From contig JAGBRZ010000215.1 in the NCBI GenBank assembly GCA_017632155.1, forward strand, positions 1 to 64,000: DNA of 64,000 nt, written 5' to 3'. The number at the start of each line of letters is the position of its first letter. Position 1 is the stretch's first letter. Both the position numbers and the translations under genes were made by a program. Of the stretch, positions 52,559 through 60,456 are shown piece after piece. The notes under the pieces are model-generated. The model worked only from the letters and a program-made list of their open reading frames with translations, was not told the DNA's origin and ran no database searches. The stretch is from Clostridia bacterium (GTDB lineage Bacteria > Bacillota_A > Clostridia > Oscillospirales > CAG-272).

Positions 52559-53596
52559 TTATAAGGTGTGTGCCCGGTTAAGGGCGCGAACCCGCGCCAC
52601 GCACAGCCGCAGCGTCTCTGCGACGAAATCAAACTCTTCCCGCGTGGTTTCCGGGCAGAAGGAAAGACGGATGGTGGACAAAGCCTGCTCTCTGGTCAGA
52701 CCAGAGGCAAGGAGCGTTCGGGATGGCTCGTCCTGATCGGCGGTGCAGGCGGAACCAGCGGACGCATACACGCCGTTTACGTCCAGCATGGTCAGAAGCT
52801 CTCTTGCGTTCACTCCGTCAAAGCGGACGGAGAGGATATTGGCGAGATGCAGGAAGGATTCTTTGCCAACGGTGAAATGTGCGCCGGGAATCTCCATTAT
52901 TCTGTCCATCAGCAGGGAACACTGTTCAGCAAGATACGCATTCGCCGTGTCCATGTGTTCCGTGCGGTATTTCAGCGCCTCGGCCATTGCCACGGCGAGA
53001 GCCACAGGCGGAGTGCCGGGGAAGGTATCATCATCCTTTACTCCCCCACGGACATAGAGGAAGCCGATACCTGGGTAGCCACCGAATTTATGAGCGCCTG
53101 CGGCAAGCGACTGGACGCCAAGATTCTGGACATCGACCGTGATCTGCCCTACGGCGGCGGTGGCGTCGGTGAAAACGGCGTAATCCCGTGACAATTCACG
53201 CACTTTGCCGCGGTAGATCTCGCCGGTCTCGTTGTTGGCGAGCATATGAGCGTAGGCATTGTCCGTTACATTCCCATAGCACATCTGAAAGTGGGCGGTA
53301 TCTGTAACAGCCTTGTGCTCATACGCTGAACAGAACGCCACGCCAAAAGTGCTTATGGCAAAGGTACACGCAGCGGTGGCAGATGGAGTGAACGCGATCT
53401 CGGACGGCTCGGCGTTGATGCAGTGCGCTATAATCTCGCGGGCTTCTTCCAGCTTCTTCCTTGCGTCTCGCCCCGCCGTGTGGACACTGTTGGGATTACC
53501 CCATCCCTCGGCATACGCCTTGGACATGACATCCCACGCAATCTTGAGGACGGGCGCAGACGCTGCGCAATCAGCGTAGACTTCACAGTCACGCAT
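52559..53596 (-). CDS. Cysteine desulfurase homologue (NifS/IscS-type)
   Basis: 345 aa PLP enzyme that would release sulfur from cysteine. Lys170 in GAHKFGG is the PLP Schiff-base residue; His94 stacks on PLP; Cys284 in SAGSACTAD is the persulfide site. The DATQ motif reads DATA (Ala147), losing the Gln that usually contacts PLP. ATG 53596 is chosen since AAAGGAG sits ten bases upstream. No IscU partner is seen. Sulfur for tRNA or DNA modification is possible. Confidence 0.85.
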   Translation of the reverse strand: MRDCEVYADCAASAPVLKIAWDVMSKAYAEGWGNPNSVHTAGRDARKKLEEAREIIAHCINAEPSEIAFTPSATAACTFAISTFGVAFCSAYEHKAVTDTAHFQMCYGNVTDNAYAHMLANNETGEIYRGKVRELSRDYAVFTDATAAVGQITVDVQNLGVQSLAAGAHKFGGYPGIGFLYVRGGVKDDDTFPGTPPVALAVAMAEALKYRTEHMDTANAYLAEQCSLLMDRIMEIPGAHFTVGKESFLHLANILSVRFDGVNARELLTMLDVNGVYASAGSACTADQDEPSRTLLASGLTREQALSTIRLSFCPETTREEFDFVAETLRLCVARVRALNRAHTL

Positions 53597-53861
53597 TGGC
53601 AATTTTCTCCTTTCGTCTTAAAGTATGCAGCGTATGGATATTCGCATATACCGTTTCTTCCCGGTAGCATCCGCAGGAAGTGGTACGCCCTGAGACAAGG
53701 TTCGTGCCGGTGACTACGACCTCGGCCCCACAGTCACACTTGCAGAGCCACCGGGTTTTAATCTGCCCTCCGGGGGATCGGTACGCCATGTGAGCCGGGG
53801 CACGGCAGAGAACCGTGAGCCTGCCATATCTCATGCCGGTGCGGTCAATCAGTCTGCCCAT
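53589..53861 (-). CDS. Small zinc-binding phage protein, 90 aa
   Basis: Starts MGRLIDRTGMRYGRLTVL; WLCKCDCGAEVVV..TTSCGCYRE gives the Cys pattern of small HNH-associated or zinc proteins in phages. Overlaps the desulfurase start by 8 nt. Confidence 0.6.
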   Translation of the reverse strand: MGRLIDRTGMRYGRLTVLCRAPAHMAYRSPGGQIKTRWLCKCDCGAEVVVTGTNLVSGRTTSCGCYREETVYANIHTLHTLRRKEKIANA

Positions 53862-54136
53862 CAGGTTTCCTCCCGCATCTCCCCATTGGAGCAAAAGTCC
53901 GTGGGATCGGTAGGTTTGCACCAATAGCGGCATTCAAACTCAGGAACGCCTTGCGGAAGGTATCCGCTTGGGCTTACATTGCACTGGAAACGCTTGCAGT
54001 CGCAGCACCGCACAATCGGCTCGGCGTCGATAACCGGCTGGGCGTCCACGATGTCATCGAAAAGTGTGCGCTGCATATCCTCGTTCCCCCACCATGCGTA
54101 GTGGGCTTTCAGTTTCTTGGGGTCTATCAGGAGCAT
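53861..54136 (-). CDS. Cys-rich protein, 91 aa
   Basis: CCDCKRFQC and CRYWCK plus CSNG form a zinc-binding-like cluster. Directly overlaps the next gene. Function unknown. Confidence 0.55.
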   Translation of the reverse strand: MLLIDPKKLKAHYAWWGNEDMQRTLFDDIVDAQPVIDAEPIVRCCDCKRFQCNVSPSGYLPQGVPEFECRYWCKPTDPTDFCSNGEMREET

Positions 54137-54297
54137 GAGCGTTCCTCCCTCCTTTTGGCATACCGTTTCTTTCGATCTTCTTCATCCTTGATAAAGCATC
54201 CGTCGCAGTTGCGCTTCTCATAGTCCGGGCACGGTATGTGACCGGGATTCCACTTCGGGTCGCGGGGAATTATCTCGCAGTAGTAATTATGTGCCAT
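54127..54297 (-). CDS. Small Cys/basic protein, 56 aa
   Basis: Begins MAHNYYCEIIPRDPKWNP and ends in a basic patch. CPDYEKRNCDGCF is Cys-rich. Unassigned early-operon protein. Confidence 0.5.
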   Translation of the reverse strand: MAHNYYCEIIPRDPKWNPGHIPCPDYEKRNCDGCFIKDEEDRKKRYAKRREERSCS

Positions 54298-54679
54298 CTT
54301 CCGCCTCCGTTGGGCTATAAAATAGATCCGCAATGTTGATTTCCTCTCTTGCGAGACACGATTCTTTAATAAAGGTTGTCTCAAGGGGATATTCTACATA
54401 TTCTGTGGCGAGATACCTCGTAAAAACAAAGCCGTTTTCTATCAGATCCAGCGCATCTTCAAGGCTATACCAATGGGTCAGGTCTTCCTTTTTCGAGCAG
54501 GAAGAAAACCAATGCCTCTCGTCTTTCCGATACCGTTCGTCATAGTCCATCGGTAAGTCTTTTGTTTTACACTCCGGCAGTTTCCCAATACCCCACACAA
54601 AATCACCCGCTGCGCTATACCAGAGCCCGTTTTCTGGCGTTCGGCTTTCTAACCGGTAGAGCCATTTGGGGCTACTCAT
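54287..54679 (-). CDS. Hypothetical protein, 130 aa
   Basis: Starts MSSPKWLYRLESRTPENGLW. Mixed sequence with SLEDALDLIENGFVF; no motif recognised. Overlaps the previous gene. Confidence 0.5.
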   Translation of the reverse strand: MSSPKWLYRLESRTPENGLWYSAAGDFVWGIGKLPECKTKDLPMDYDERYRKDERHWFSSCSKKEDLTHWYSLEDALDLIENGFVFTRYLATEYVEYPLETTFIKESCLAREEINIADLFYSPTEAEDGT

Positions 54680-54825
54680 TCGTCTACCTCCACTGGGCTT
54701 ACCGTCCATGCCCAAGACCCGCCGGACATAGCGGCATCGGACGCAATCTGAAATGCTTCCTCTTCGCTGTCGGCCTCAATGTCATCGTATTCACATTCGA
54801 GGCATACCCATACTTTGTAAGTCAT
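54676..54825 (-). CDS. Small acidic protein, 49 aa
   Basis: MTYKVWVCLECEYDDIEADSEEEAFQIASD, with a CLEC motif. ATGA coupling with the upstream gene. Unassigned. Confidence 0.55.
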   Translation of the reverse strand: MTYKVWVCLECEYDDIEADSEEEAFQIASDAAMSGGSWAWTVSPVEVDE

Positions 54826-55116
54826 TGTGAAACCTCCCACGACAACTCTTGCCCACACTTACTGCAATAATTGTCGCCCTTTAAATAAAACTTTTTTTCC
54901 GCACTTTGGGCATTCATACCAGTCCTCTACGCACGGCTGTGCGCTGTATCCCTCTTCCCCCTCGCAAAAAATGCAGAAGCTATAAAAGCACCTCCGGCAG
55001 CGTGGGCCGTTGTGGTATCCAAACTCTGACGCAAATTCGTCAATGTTCCCGTCTTTGTCTCTAAGCCAATCATGCTCCGGGTATTCAACATGGTGGTGAT
55101 ACACGAGTTTTTTCAT
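54822..55116 (-). pseudogene. Zinc-ribbon gene with a frameshift
   Basis: Starts MKKLVYHHHVEYP and carries CRRCFYSFC and ECPKCGKK. Read straight it ends at 54859 with an odd tail. Removing one A from the run of seven A's near 54893 continues it as YLKGDNYCSKCGQELSWEV to a stop at 54822. That stop overlaps the next start as ATGA, so the +1 base looks like a mutation or read error. Zinc-ribbon role plausible. Confidence 0.6.
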
Positions 55117-55460
55117 TTCCCCTCCGCCTTGGCTTTCAGCCAATCCTCTATGTTGTCGCTCGGTTGATCGTTGCAGCACTTATACAGCGGGCAACTCTGA
55201 CGGCACAGCTCGGCGGGCATCTTGTTTTCGCAGTGGTCGAGGATCTTTGCAAACCACGAGGCCATTTCTCTCGGTGTCATAGAAACAAGGCGGTCATAGT
55301 TCGTCCAGACAGGTGTTGACCTGGTACGGTCATCCTCCGGGAGCTTTTCGGCGTGGGCGGAAACCGCAAAGCATGAGTTGTAAATCTTTCGCTTCCATGC
55401 AGGCCACGTTCTGATTATGTTGTCCCTGATGCGCTTGTAAATCTCAGAGTGCATATTCAT
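55113..55460 (-). CDS. TNYDRL-family Cys protein, copy 1
   Basis: 115 aa. TNYDRLVSMTPREMASWFAKI, CRQSCPLYKCC and DWLKAKAEGK are shared with two other genes here. Probably a small zinc-binding protein; function unknown. Confidence 0.6.
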   Translation of the reverse strand: MNMHSEIYKRIRDNIIRTWPAWKRKIYNSCFAVSAHAEKLPEDDRTRSTPVWTNYDRLVSMTPREMASWFAKILDHCENKMPAELCRQSCPLYKCCNDQPSDNIEDWLKAKAEGK

Positions 55461-55645
55461 CCCTCTCCCTCCTTATCTTCCGTGCTTTTCTCCCAACATT
55501 CAAGGCTGTTCAGCTTCCTTCGAGTGGCAAAATCTGTTATAAGGTTGTGTTTTTCGCAAACAGCTCTACCCAAGTCCCAATAACCATTGTCTGCTTTGAT
55601 AGGCTCATAGGCGACTTTAAATGCGGGACAGTCAATACACTTCAT
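55457..55645 (-). CDS. Small Cys protein, 62 aa
   Basis: MKCIDCPAFKVAYEP then RAVCEKHNL and LECWEKS; Cys spacing suggests metal binding. Overlaps copy 1. Unassigned. Confidence 0.5.
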   Translation of the reverse strand: MKCIDCPAFKVAYEPIKADNGYWDLGRAVCEKHNLITDFATRRKLNSLECWEKSTEDKEGEG

Positions 55646-55657
55646 GTCTGTTCCACC

Positions 55658-56023
55658 TTATTTCAGGCTTTTAATTGCTTCTACGACGTAATCCGCCGCA
55701 GACTTGATTGTCTCCAGCGTCCATTCCGCATTTTCCACGGTAGCGTACCGGGCGACCTGCATCTCAATCAGCGTTTCTTTGCTCGGAATAACGATGTTGA
55801 CAATGGCGACAAACACAAGGGCAAAAAGAAATTTTTTGAACGCTTTAAAAAACTTTTGTGTATCCTCGTCATCCATACCGTAGTCGCCAAGACAACCTAA
55901 GAAAAATGCGAATAGCACAATCGTCGCAATGCCCAAAAGGATAAGAGCAACGAAGATTAGTGTCCTTATTTCTCTGACGAGATGGAGAAGGTAAAACCAT
56001 GAAGGGTGTATAATATAAGTCAT
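55658..56023 (-). CDS. Membrane protein, 121 aa
   Basis: Two hydrophobic segments (TLIFVALILLGIATIVLFAFF and KFLFALVFVAIVNIVI) and a soluble C-terminal helix. Probably inserted in the host membrane; unknown role. Confidence 0.55.
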   Translation of the reverse strand: MTYIIHPSWFYLLHLVREIRTLIFVALILLGIATIVLFAFFLGCLGDYGMDDEDTQKFFKAFKKFLFALVFVAIVNIVIPSKETLIEMQVARYATVENAEWTLETIKSAADYVVEAIKSLK

Positions 56024-56054
56024 TTTTATTCCTCCTTATCTGCAGGTACTATTA

Positions 56055-56252
56055 TTATCTCCTCCATTCTTTGAATGATTGCTTTATTTCTTTTTCCGCT
56101 GAAACTTTCTGATACACATAGAGAACGAGAAGCCCGACATAGATGACAAACCCGATGATTTCAGGCAGCAAGACAAGCCACCAAGACCAGCCAATCTTGC
56201 CGAGCAACTTCAACACGACAAACACAATCGTTAATACTTCAGTAAGTCCCAT
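56055..56252 (-). CDS. Small membrane protein, 65 aa
   Basis: Two transmembrane stretches (VLTIVFVVLKLLGKIGW, EIIGFVIYVGLLVLYVY) and a basic tail. Unassigned. Confidence 0.55.
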   Translation of the reverse strand: MGLTEVLTIVFVVLKLLGKIGWSWWLVLLPEIIGFVIYVGLLVLYVYQKVSAEKEIKQSFKEWRR

Positions 56253-56254
56253 GG

Positions 56255-56488
56255 TTATTTTCCCTCCTTATCTGCAGGGGCTTTGAGCCAGTCAAGCCAG
56301 CATTTGCAGCAGTCCAAATTCCCATCATACTTTTCATATTCGCGACAATTGACAAGCGGGTAATTCGGTGGGCAGTCACTTGCCATTATTTCTGCCAGTT
56401 CCTCCGGTGTCTTGGAGATAAGTCGGTCATAGTTGGTCTGTGGCTTACGCTCTTTCGGATAGTCAAGATACGGCGGGTAATCCTTCAT
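56255..56488 (-). CDS. TNYDRL-family Cys protein, copy 2
   Basis: 77 aa starting MKDYPPYLDYPKE. TNYDRLISKTPEELAEIM, CRE..YEKYDGNLDCCKCWLDWLKAPADKEGK match the family. Shorter than copy 1. Confidence 0.6.
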   Translation of the reverse strand: MKDYPPYLDYPKERKPQTNYDRLISKTPEELAEIMASDCPPNYPLVNCREYEKYDGNLDCCKCWLDWLKAPADKEGK

Positions 56489-56691
56489 TCCTCTCCCTCC
56501 TCTGCCATTCTTAGCACAGATAGAAGTGCTTTGTACTCCTCTGACATTTCGTACTGCTTGCACTTCAAAAACTCTTGTCTGCCGTCCCATACCGTCACAA
56601 CGCTATGGCTTGAGAGAGTGATCTTCTTCGCTGTACAGCGATTCGTGTCGCTGTGGTATTTACACTCAAGCGCCGCGCAGTATACGCTCAT
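56485..56691 (-). CDS. Cys-containing small protein, 68 aa
   Basis: CAALECKYHSDTNRCTAKKI and CKQYEMS, with Cys spacing like DUF1540-type zinc proteins. Overlaps copy 2. Unassigned. Confidence 0.5.
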   Translation of the reverse strand: MSVYCAALECKYHSDTNRCTAKKITLSSHSVVTVWDGRQEFLKCKQYEMSEEYKALLSVLRMAEEGEE

Positions 56692-56695
56692 TTCG

Positions 56696-57064
56696 TCACC
56701 ACCTCATCCAAAGATGTTCCAGCGGGATCTCGTTCCACGACCAATCGCCGCTCACAATCTCTCCGATTTTCTGCACAACGGAATCCAGACATTCTTTTGC
56801 CGACGAAACCGTACCCCACCCATTTACGGCGTTGTACTTCCTGTACTTCTGTGGGTGTAGCGTAAGCTCTTCCTGCCCGTGTCTGATCTTCGGAAAGACA
56901 TCTGCGCAGTTGTACCACTCGCCCTGCTTATAGTCCCAGCCCATACAGGCAACGAACATATCACGCAGATTGTAGGTAGGCGACGAGTATTGCGGCTCGT
57001 CAATGACGGCTATATAACCGTTCATGCCCTCGACCTTCACGCCAAAGCGAATGTCATAGCTCAT
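56696..57064 (-). CDS. Hypothetical phage protein, 122 aa
   Basis: Starts MSYDIRFGVKVEGMNGYIAV; TYNLRDMFVACMGWDYKQG and LTLHPQKYRKYNAVNGWGT are a recurring phage pattern. Function unknown. Confidence 0.55.
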   Translation of the reverse strand: MSYDIRFGVKVEGMNGYIAVIDEPQYSSPTYNLRDMFVACMGWDYKQGEWYNCADVFPKIRHGQEELTLHPQKYRKYNAVNGWGTVSSAKECLDSVVQKIGEIVSGDWSWNEIPLEHLWMRW

Positions 57065-57462
57065 TCTTCTTCTACCTCCTTATCTGCCGGGCTTTTGAGC
57101 CAGTTGAGCCAACTTACTTTGCAAGCATCAACACATTCCATAACAGGGCAATGGTAGCAATCCGTGCGCTGTGACGCTATAAACTTCGCCAGCTCCTCGT
57201 CCGTCATCGCCCTGATGCGGTCGGCGTTGGTCTGCGGCTTTCCAAACTCGCATTCTCCGCATTCCGGCTGTGTAGGCTTACAAGGCTCACATTTATGTGT
57301 ATATTCAAAGGTTAATACTTCTCCGGGAACCCCCGCTTTGTTCATTGTTGTGACTGTATACAACTCTGTATACAACTCTGTTTCTTTCTTCCCGTCGCAA
57401 AGAAGCAAATCGCAAAACTGACATCCGACAGGCCATTTCTCGCAGTAGGTTTTAGGTTTCAT
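57061..57462 (-). CDS. TNYDRL-family Cys protein, copy 3
   Basis: 133 aa with an extra N-terminal Cys segment (YCEKWPVGCQFCDLLLCD). TNADRIRAMTDEELAKFIASQ, C..CPVMECVDACKVSWLNWLKSPADKE are the family motif. Longest member. Confidence 0.6.
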   Translation of the reverse strand: MKPKTYCEKWPVGCQFCDLLLCDGKKETELYTELYTVTTMNKAGVPGEVLTFEYTHKCEPCKPTQPECGECEFGKPQTNADRIRAMTDEELAKFIASQRTDCYHCPVMECVDACKVSWLNWLKSPADKEVEEE

Positions 57463-57463
57463 T

Positions 57464-57787
57464 TTATTCTCCCCGTTTAATATATTTGTCCGTCACCAAC
57501 TCAATGCGGTTTTTCCATCCGTTCTTTGTCAGCTTCCAAGCTGGTATATCTCCCCAAAACATAATCTCGTCGCTATCAGGCAACCATGTGTTTGCCTTTA
57601 TTTCAGATAGCCCACTTATATCGACGCGGAGGATTTCAAGTCCCGGCTTGTACCATGACAAAGGCTTTTCGGAAAGATAAACGCAACACGTTGTCCTCGA
57701 CCCCATAGACCGTCTCAGGCCGTTATGGATTATATCTTCGACATATTGAGGCTTTGTTACGTGGAAGAGGTGCTTTTTTCGACGCAT
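57464..57787 (-). CDS. Possible ADP-ribosyltransferase-fold protein
   Basis: 107 aa from ATG 57787. LFHVTKPQYVEDIIHNGLRRS then CCVYLSEKPLSW matches the R/H-type core of ART-like (DUF952/DarT-resembling) folds. Weak family signal; might instead be a phosphotransferase-like fold. A defence-related function is speculative. Confidence 0.45.
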   Translation of the reverse strand: MRRKKHLFHVTKPQYVEDIIHNGLRRSMGSRTTCCVYLSEKPLSWYKPGLEILRVDISGLSEIKANTWLPDSDEIMFWGDIPAWKLTKNGWKNRIELVTDKYIKRGE

Positions 57788-57788
57788 T

Positions 57789-58142
57789 TTACACACTCTC
57801 CTTTGGCACAGAAATCTTAAACTGTCCGCCATACCCCAGTGCGGCATTCATCTCATCCGAAAGACCGCACTCTTCGTAGGCTTTCTGCTCATCGCCTGTG
57901 TTGAGAAATATCCACAGGTGCATTTTTCTCGCAGCTTTCAGCAGCTCCTCTATGGCGTCGGCGGCGGCAAGCGCCATCCTCGTTTCGCACGGAGTATAGT
58001 CTGTCCAACCATCGTGTTCCTCAACATAGTCCTTGAACAGACATTCATCGCAGTGGCAGACAGTGACATCGCCAACACGTTCGCCAATGCTTGTATCCCA
58101 ACAATCCCTGATGCACCGCACCAGCTCTGCATAATCAGCCAT
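57789..58142 (-). CDS. Hypothetical phage protein, 117 aa
   Basis: Starts MADYAELVRCIRDCWDT; ADAIEELLKAARKMHLW is a recurring early-operon pattern, with Cys-rich CHCDECLF. Unassigned. Confidence 0.55.
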   Translation of the reverse strand: MADYAELVRCIRDCWDTSIGERVGDVTVCHCDECLFKDYVEEHDGWTDYTPCETRMALAAADAIEELLKAARKMHLWIFLNTGDEQKAYEECGLSDEMNAALGYGGQFKISVPKESV

Positions 58143-58362
58143 TTGTTTCCTCCTTCGGCTGGTTGTAGCGAATTATTGCAGGATACTGTTCAAGTCTCGC
58201 GCAACAAAGCAATGAAGCATAAAGCATCCCCTGCATGAACGCCATCCTGTCAGATGTAAACGCACAGTTGTTAAAATAATTGTCTGTTTCCTCGGATAAA
58301 AGGTTATTAAGAATTAGTTCTCCCATAGATTTTTGTTTGATGAAAACGACCTCTTCATCCAT
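58135..58362 (-). CDS. Hypothetical protein, 75 aa
   Basis: Starts MDEEVVFIKQKSM, helical, with SDRMAFMQGMLYASLLCC. Overlaps the neighbour. Unassigned. Confidence 0.5.
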   Translation of the reverse strand: MDEEVVFIKQKSMGELILNNLLSEETDNYFNNCAFTSDRMAFMQGMLYASLLCCARLEQYPAIIRYNQPKEETNG

Positions 58363-58537
58363 AATGTTTCTCCCACCATTCCTTCGCCGCTTCCGGCGTT
58401 TTGAATTTCATATCTCCCATCATGAGAGCCTGGGATACCCACGGATCTCCGTAGGCGTAGCCGATGGGGACGATGGAGCCATCTTCTTTGGTTTCGTACT
58501 CGACATACATGGTCGGCCCATTGTTTTCTTCAGGCAT
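58355..58537 (-). CDS. Small acidic protein, 60 aa
   Basis: MPEENNGPTMYVEYETKEDGS then WVSQALMMGDMKFKTPEAAKEWW; overlaps the neighbour. Unassigned. Confidence 0.5.
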   Translation of the reverse strand: MPEENNGPTMYVEYETKEDGSIVPIGYAYGDPWVSQALMMGDMKFKTPEAAKEWWEKHYG

Positions 58538-59049
58538 TATTCAACCTCCTCTATGTAACACCAGCTCTGGGGAGCCTGCCGAACTCGTCTTGCTGGAATG
58601 GTAGTCGGTATCTGAAACTGTTTCAGTTCCTTCGGCGTGTCATAGATCTTCAGGTCGGAGATATGCCAACCGTAAAGCGGAGCGCCTTCCCCGTAATCTT
58701 CAAGCTCGGCAGGAGAGAGTTGAAGGGAAGAGAAATGAATTTCTGCGGCCGGGTATCCTCCGGGGCTTGCTTTCATGTATCGCGATGGCACGTTGGATGT
58801 TCCATATTTCGCGTAGCGCACGATCTCATCGCACACGAACTCGCCGATGACTTTCCCTCTACCATTTCCTCCGATTATGCAGTTCAGGTTCTCGTTCCCA
58901 ACTCGTTCGTAGCCGCGCGTCTCGTAGATATAGCACTTGAACGGCGTGTCGATCTTCGGGCGGGTCTTGCGGACTTCGACGGTTTTCTCCCCGCTGGCAA
59001 TCCGTTCACACCATTCTGGGCGAATACTGATAAGCACGGCATCACTCAT
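58537..59049 (-). CDS. ASCH/PUA-like protein
   Basis: 170 aa from ATG 59049. VLISIRPEWCERIASGEKTVEVRKTRP and later CYIYETRG and GKVIGEFVCDEI are the ASCH/PUA-like (RNA-binding) pattern. Possible RNA-binding role, in keeping with the tRNA-rich phage. Confidence 0.65.
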   Translation of the reverse strand: MSDAVLISIRPEWCERIASGEKTVEVRKTRPKIDTPFKCYIYETRGYERVGNENLNCIIGGNGRGKVIGEFVCDEIVRYAKYGTSNVPSRYMKASPGGYPAAEIHFSSLQLSPAELEDYGEGAPLYGWHISDLKIYDTPKELKQFQIPTTIPARRVRQAPQSWCYIEEVE

Positions 59050-59146
59050 AGTACGCTCCTTCCATGTCTCTGATCCTGATGTGCATGGCCGTGACGACAG
59101 CCAACGCAACGAATGCTATCATGTAGGCGAGGAAGTCATAGTTCAT
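59042..59146 (-). CDS. Mini membrane protein, 34 aa
   Basis: MNYDFLAYMIAFVALAVVTAMHI is one membrane helix. The gene overlaps the ASCH start by 8 nt. Small but well positioned. Confidence 0.45.
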   Translation of the reverse strand: MNYDFLAYMIAFVALAVVTAMHIRIRDMEGAYYE

Positions 59147-59456
59147 CAGATTTTCTCCCCAGCGCATTTGCTGCGTTCTTGTATCTGTTAGGCAGATTCA
59201 GGACGGTGACGAGGGCGTTACCCACGAAAACCCACACCTTTTCGCCGTAGATGTAGATGGTTGAGTTGTTATAGACATAACCATTGCCCGTAGGCTTGTC
59301 TGCGTGGTGGTACAGAGCGTCCAAATATCTGCGCAGACTTCCGCTTGTGTCCTTGCGTTCGATGCCCTCATTCCTGGCTTTGACCGCCAGACGGCGGACG
59401 GCGCTCCGGGGAACGCCTACCCGCTGACGGATTCTCTGATCGGCGTGATTCGTTAC
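59136..59456 (-). CDS. Phage protein without a standard start codon, about 106 aa
   Basis: The family-like sequence starts VTNHADQRIRQRVGVPRSAV and continues to YIYGEKVWVFVGNALVTVLN. There is no ATG/GTG/TTG in frame upstream of 59324 up to the preceding stop; a GTA (59456) is near GGTGAG. Either an unusual start or a damaged one. It is probably related to a common phage protein whose N-terminus is intact elsewhere. Confidence 0.5.
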   Translation of the reverse strand, partial: VTNHADQRIRQRVGVPRSAVRRLAVKARNEGIERKDTSGSLRRYLDALYHHADKPTGNGYVYNNSTIYIYGEKVWVFVGNALVTVLNLPNRYKNAANALGRKSDEL

Positions 59457-60001
59457 CCCAACTGGCTCACCGCCTTTTCGACGGCATCGGCAATCCGCTT
59501 CAGCTCCGCATACTGTTCAAGAGGTTTGTACCACTCGCCACCGTACCGTTCATTCCACGCCCACACTTCCCCGGTAGTCAAGTGGTCAGGCAGACCGTCC
59601 ATGCAGATGCCGCAGTAGTCGTCTACCCAGCGCATCAGCGCATCAGCCTGTTCGCCGTCAAGGATTTTCATGAACCACACCTTAACCTCCCAGTCCTTCG
59701 GGGTCGGCACCGGGATGTAGTTCAGATCCTTGTCAAAGGCAGCTACACCACCGTTCGCACGAGCAAGACTCGCTTCATACTCGCGGCACTCGCTTTCAGT
59801 CTCAAACTCCTCGCCGTCATCGGCGATATAGGTGCATACAATTTTCATAGGCTCACTCTCCTTATCTCTGAATTTATGTGTTCTGTTTTCCACGCACCAC
59901 TGGCATGAGCCGTGGTTGCGGCAGGTGCAGTCGATTGCTTTCGACCCACGGTAAGGCTTGCGGTGTTCCTTGCCGTGGGTTATGGCCTTGTCAAGACTCA
60001 T
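59453..60001 (-). CDS. Fused small protein plus hypothetical protein
   Basis: 182 aa from ATG 60001. MSLDKAITHGKEHRKPYRGSK and CRNHGSCQWCVENRTHK are normally a stand-alone small phage protein. In frame follows MKIVCTYIADDGEEF (59848), with AAGGAG nine bases upstream, normally its own gene. So the stop between them has been lost. Confidence 0.6.
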   Translation of the reverse strand: MSLDKAITHGKEHRKPYRGSKAIDCTCRNHGSCQWCVENRTHKFRDKESEPMKIVCTYIADDGEEFETESECREYEASLARANGGVAAFDKDLNYIPVPTPKDWEVKVWFMKILDGEQADALMRWVDDYCGICMDGLPDHLTTGEVWAWNERYGGEWYKPLEQYAELKRIADAVEKAVSQLG

Positions 60002-60302
60002 GGGGGTCTCTCGGCTCCGCATAACTGCAAAAGTCTGTCGGCGCTGTGTAAAAAGTTGGGCCGTCTTCTACCGTCCAATAAGCGCAGGAGCATCGGAAGT
60101 TGCCGAGAGATTTATGCCCGGAATGATCCCACTCGTTCCAGTTGTCACAGTGTTCACAGCGAATAACAGGGGCCACTTCTTCGGCTTTCATTGCCTTGAT
60201 GTCCCACACGATTTGCTTTGCGCCAAACTGGTCGCCCCATACACCGTGTTCGATTTCGATGTGACGGATAATTTTGTCTTTCTTTATGTATTCGTCAGCC
60301 AT
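59991..60302 (-). CDS. Cys-containing protein, 103 aa
   Basis: Starts MADEYIKKDKIIRHIEIEHG; CEHCDNWNEWDHSGHK and FRCSCAYW suggest zinc binding. Overlaps the neighbour. Unassigned. Confidence 0.55.
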   Translation of the reverse strand: MADEYIKKDKIIRHIEIEHGVWGDQFGAKQIVWDIKAMKAEEVAPVIRCEHCDNWNEWDHSGHKSLGNFRCSCAYWTVEDGPTFYTAPTDFCSYAEPRDPHES

Positions 60303-60456
60303 TGTCTACCTCCTTCCACACCGGGCGCTCGGCTTTCCAACGCCGCCATGCCCAAAACTTCCACATGGGCGGTTCGCGGTCGAGCCACTTGCCGAACTCG
60401 GCAATGTACTGAAGCCGCATATTGTAGCGGCGCTTGTGCTCACGGCTTTCGCTCAT
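60295..60456 (-). CDS. Small Trp-rich basic protein, 53 aa
   Basis: MSESREHKRRYNMRLQYIAEF then PPMWKFWAWRRWKAERPVWKEV. Rich in Trp/Arg, could bind nucleic acids; unassigned. Confidence 0.5.
   Translation of the reverse strand: MSESREHKRRYNMRLQYIAEFGKWLDREPPMWKFWAWRRWKAERPVWKEVDNG

Noticed and set aside
54888..54900. Programmed -1 ribosomal frameshift at A7
   Set aside because: The -1 frame meets a stop at once; the productive frame needs +1 or loss of one base.
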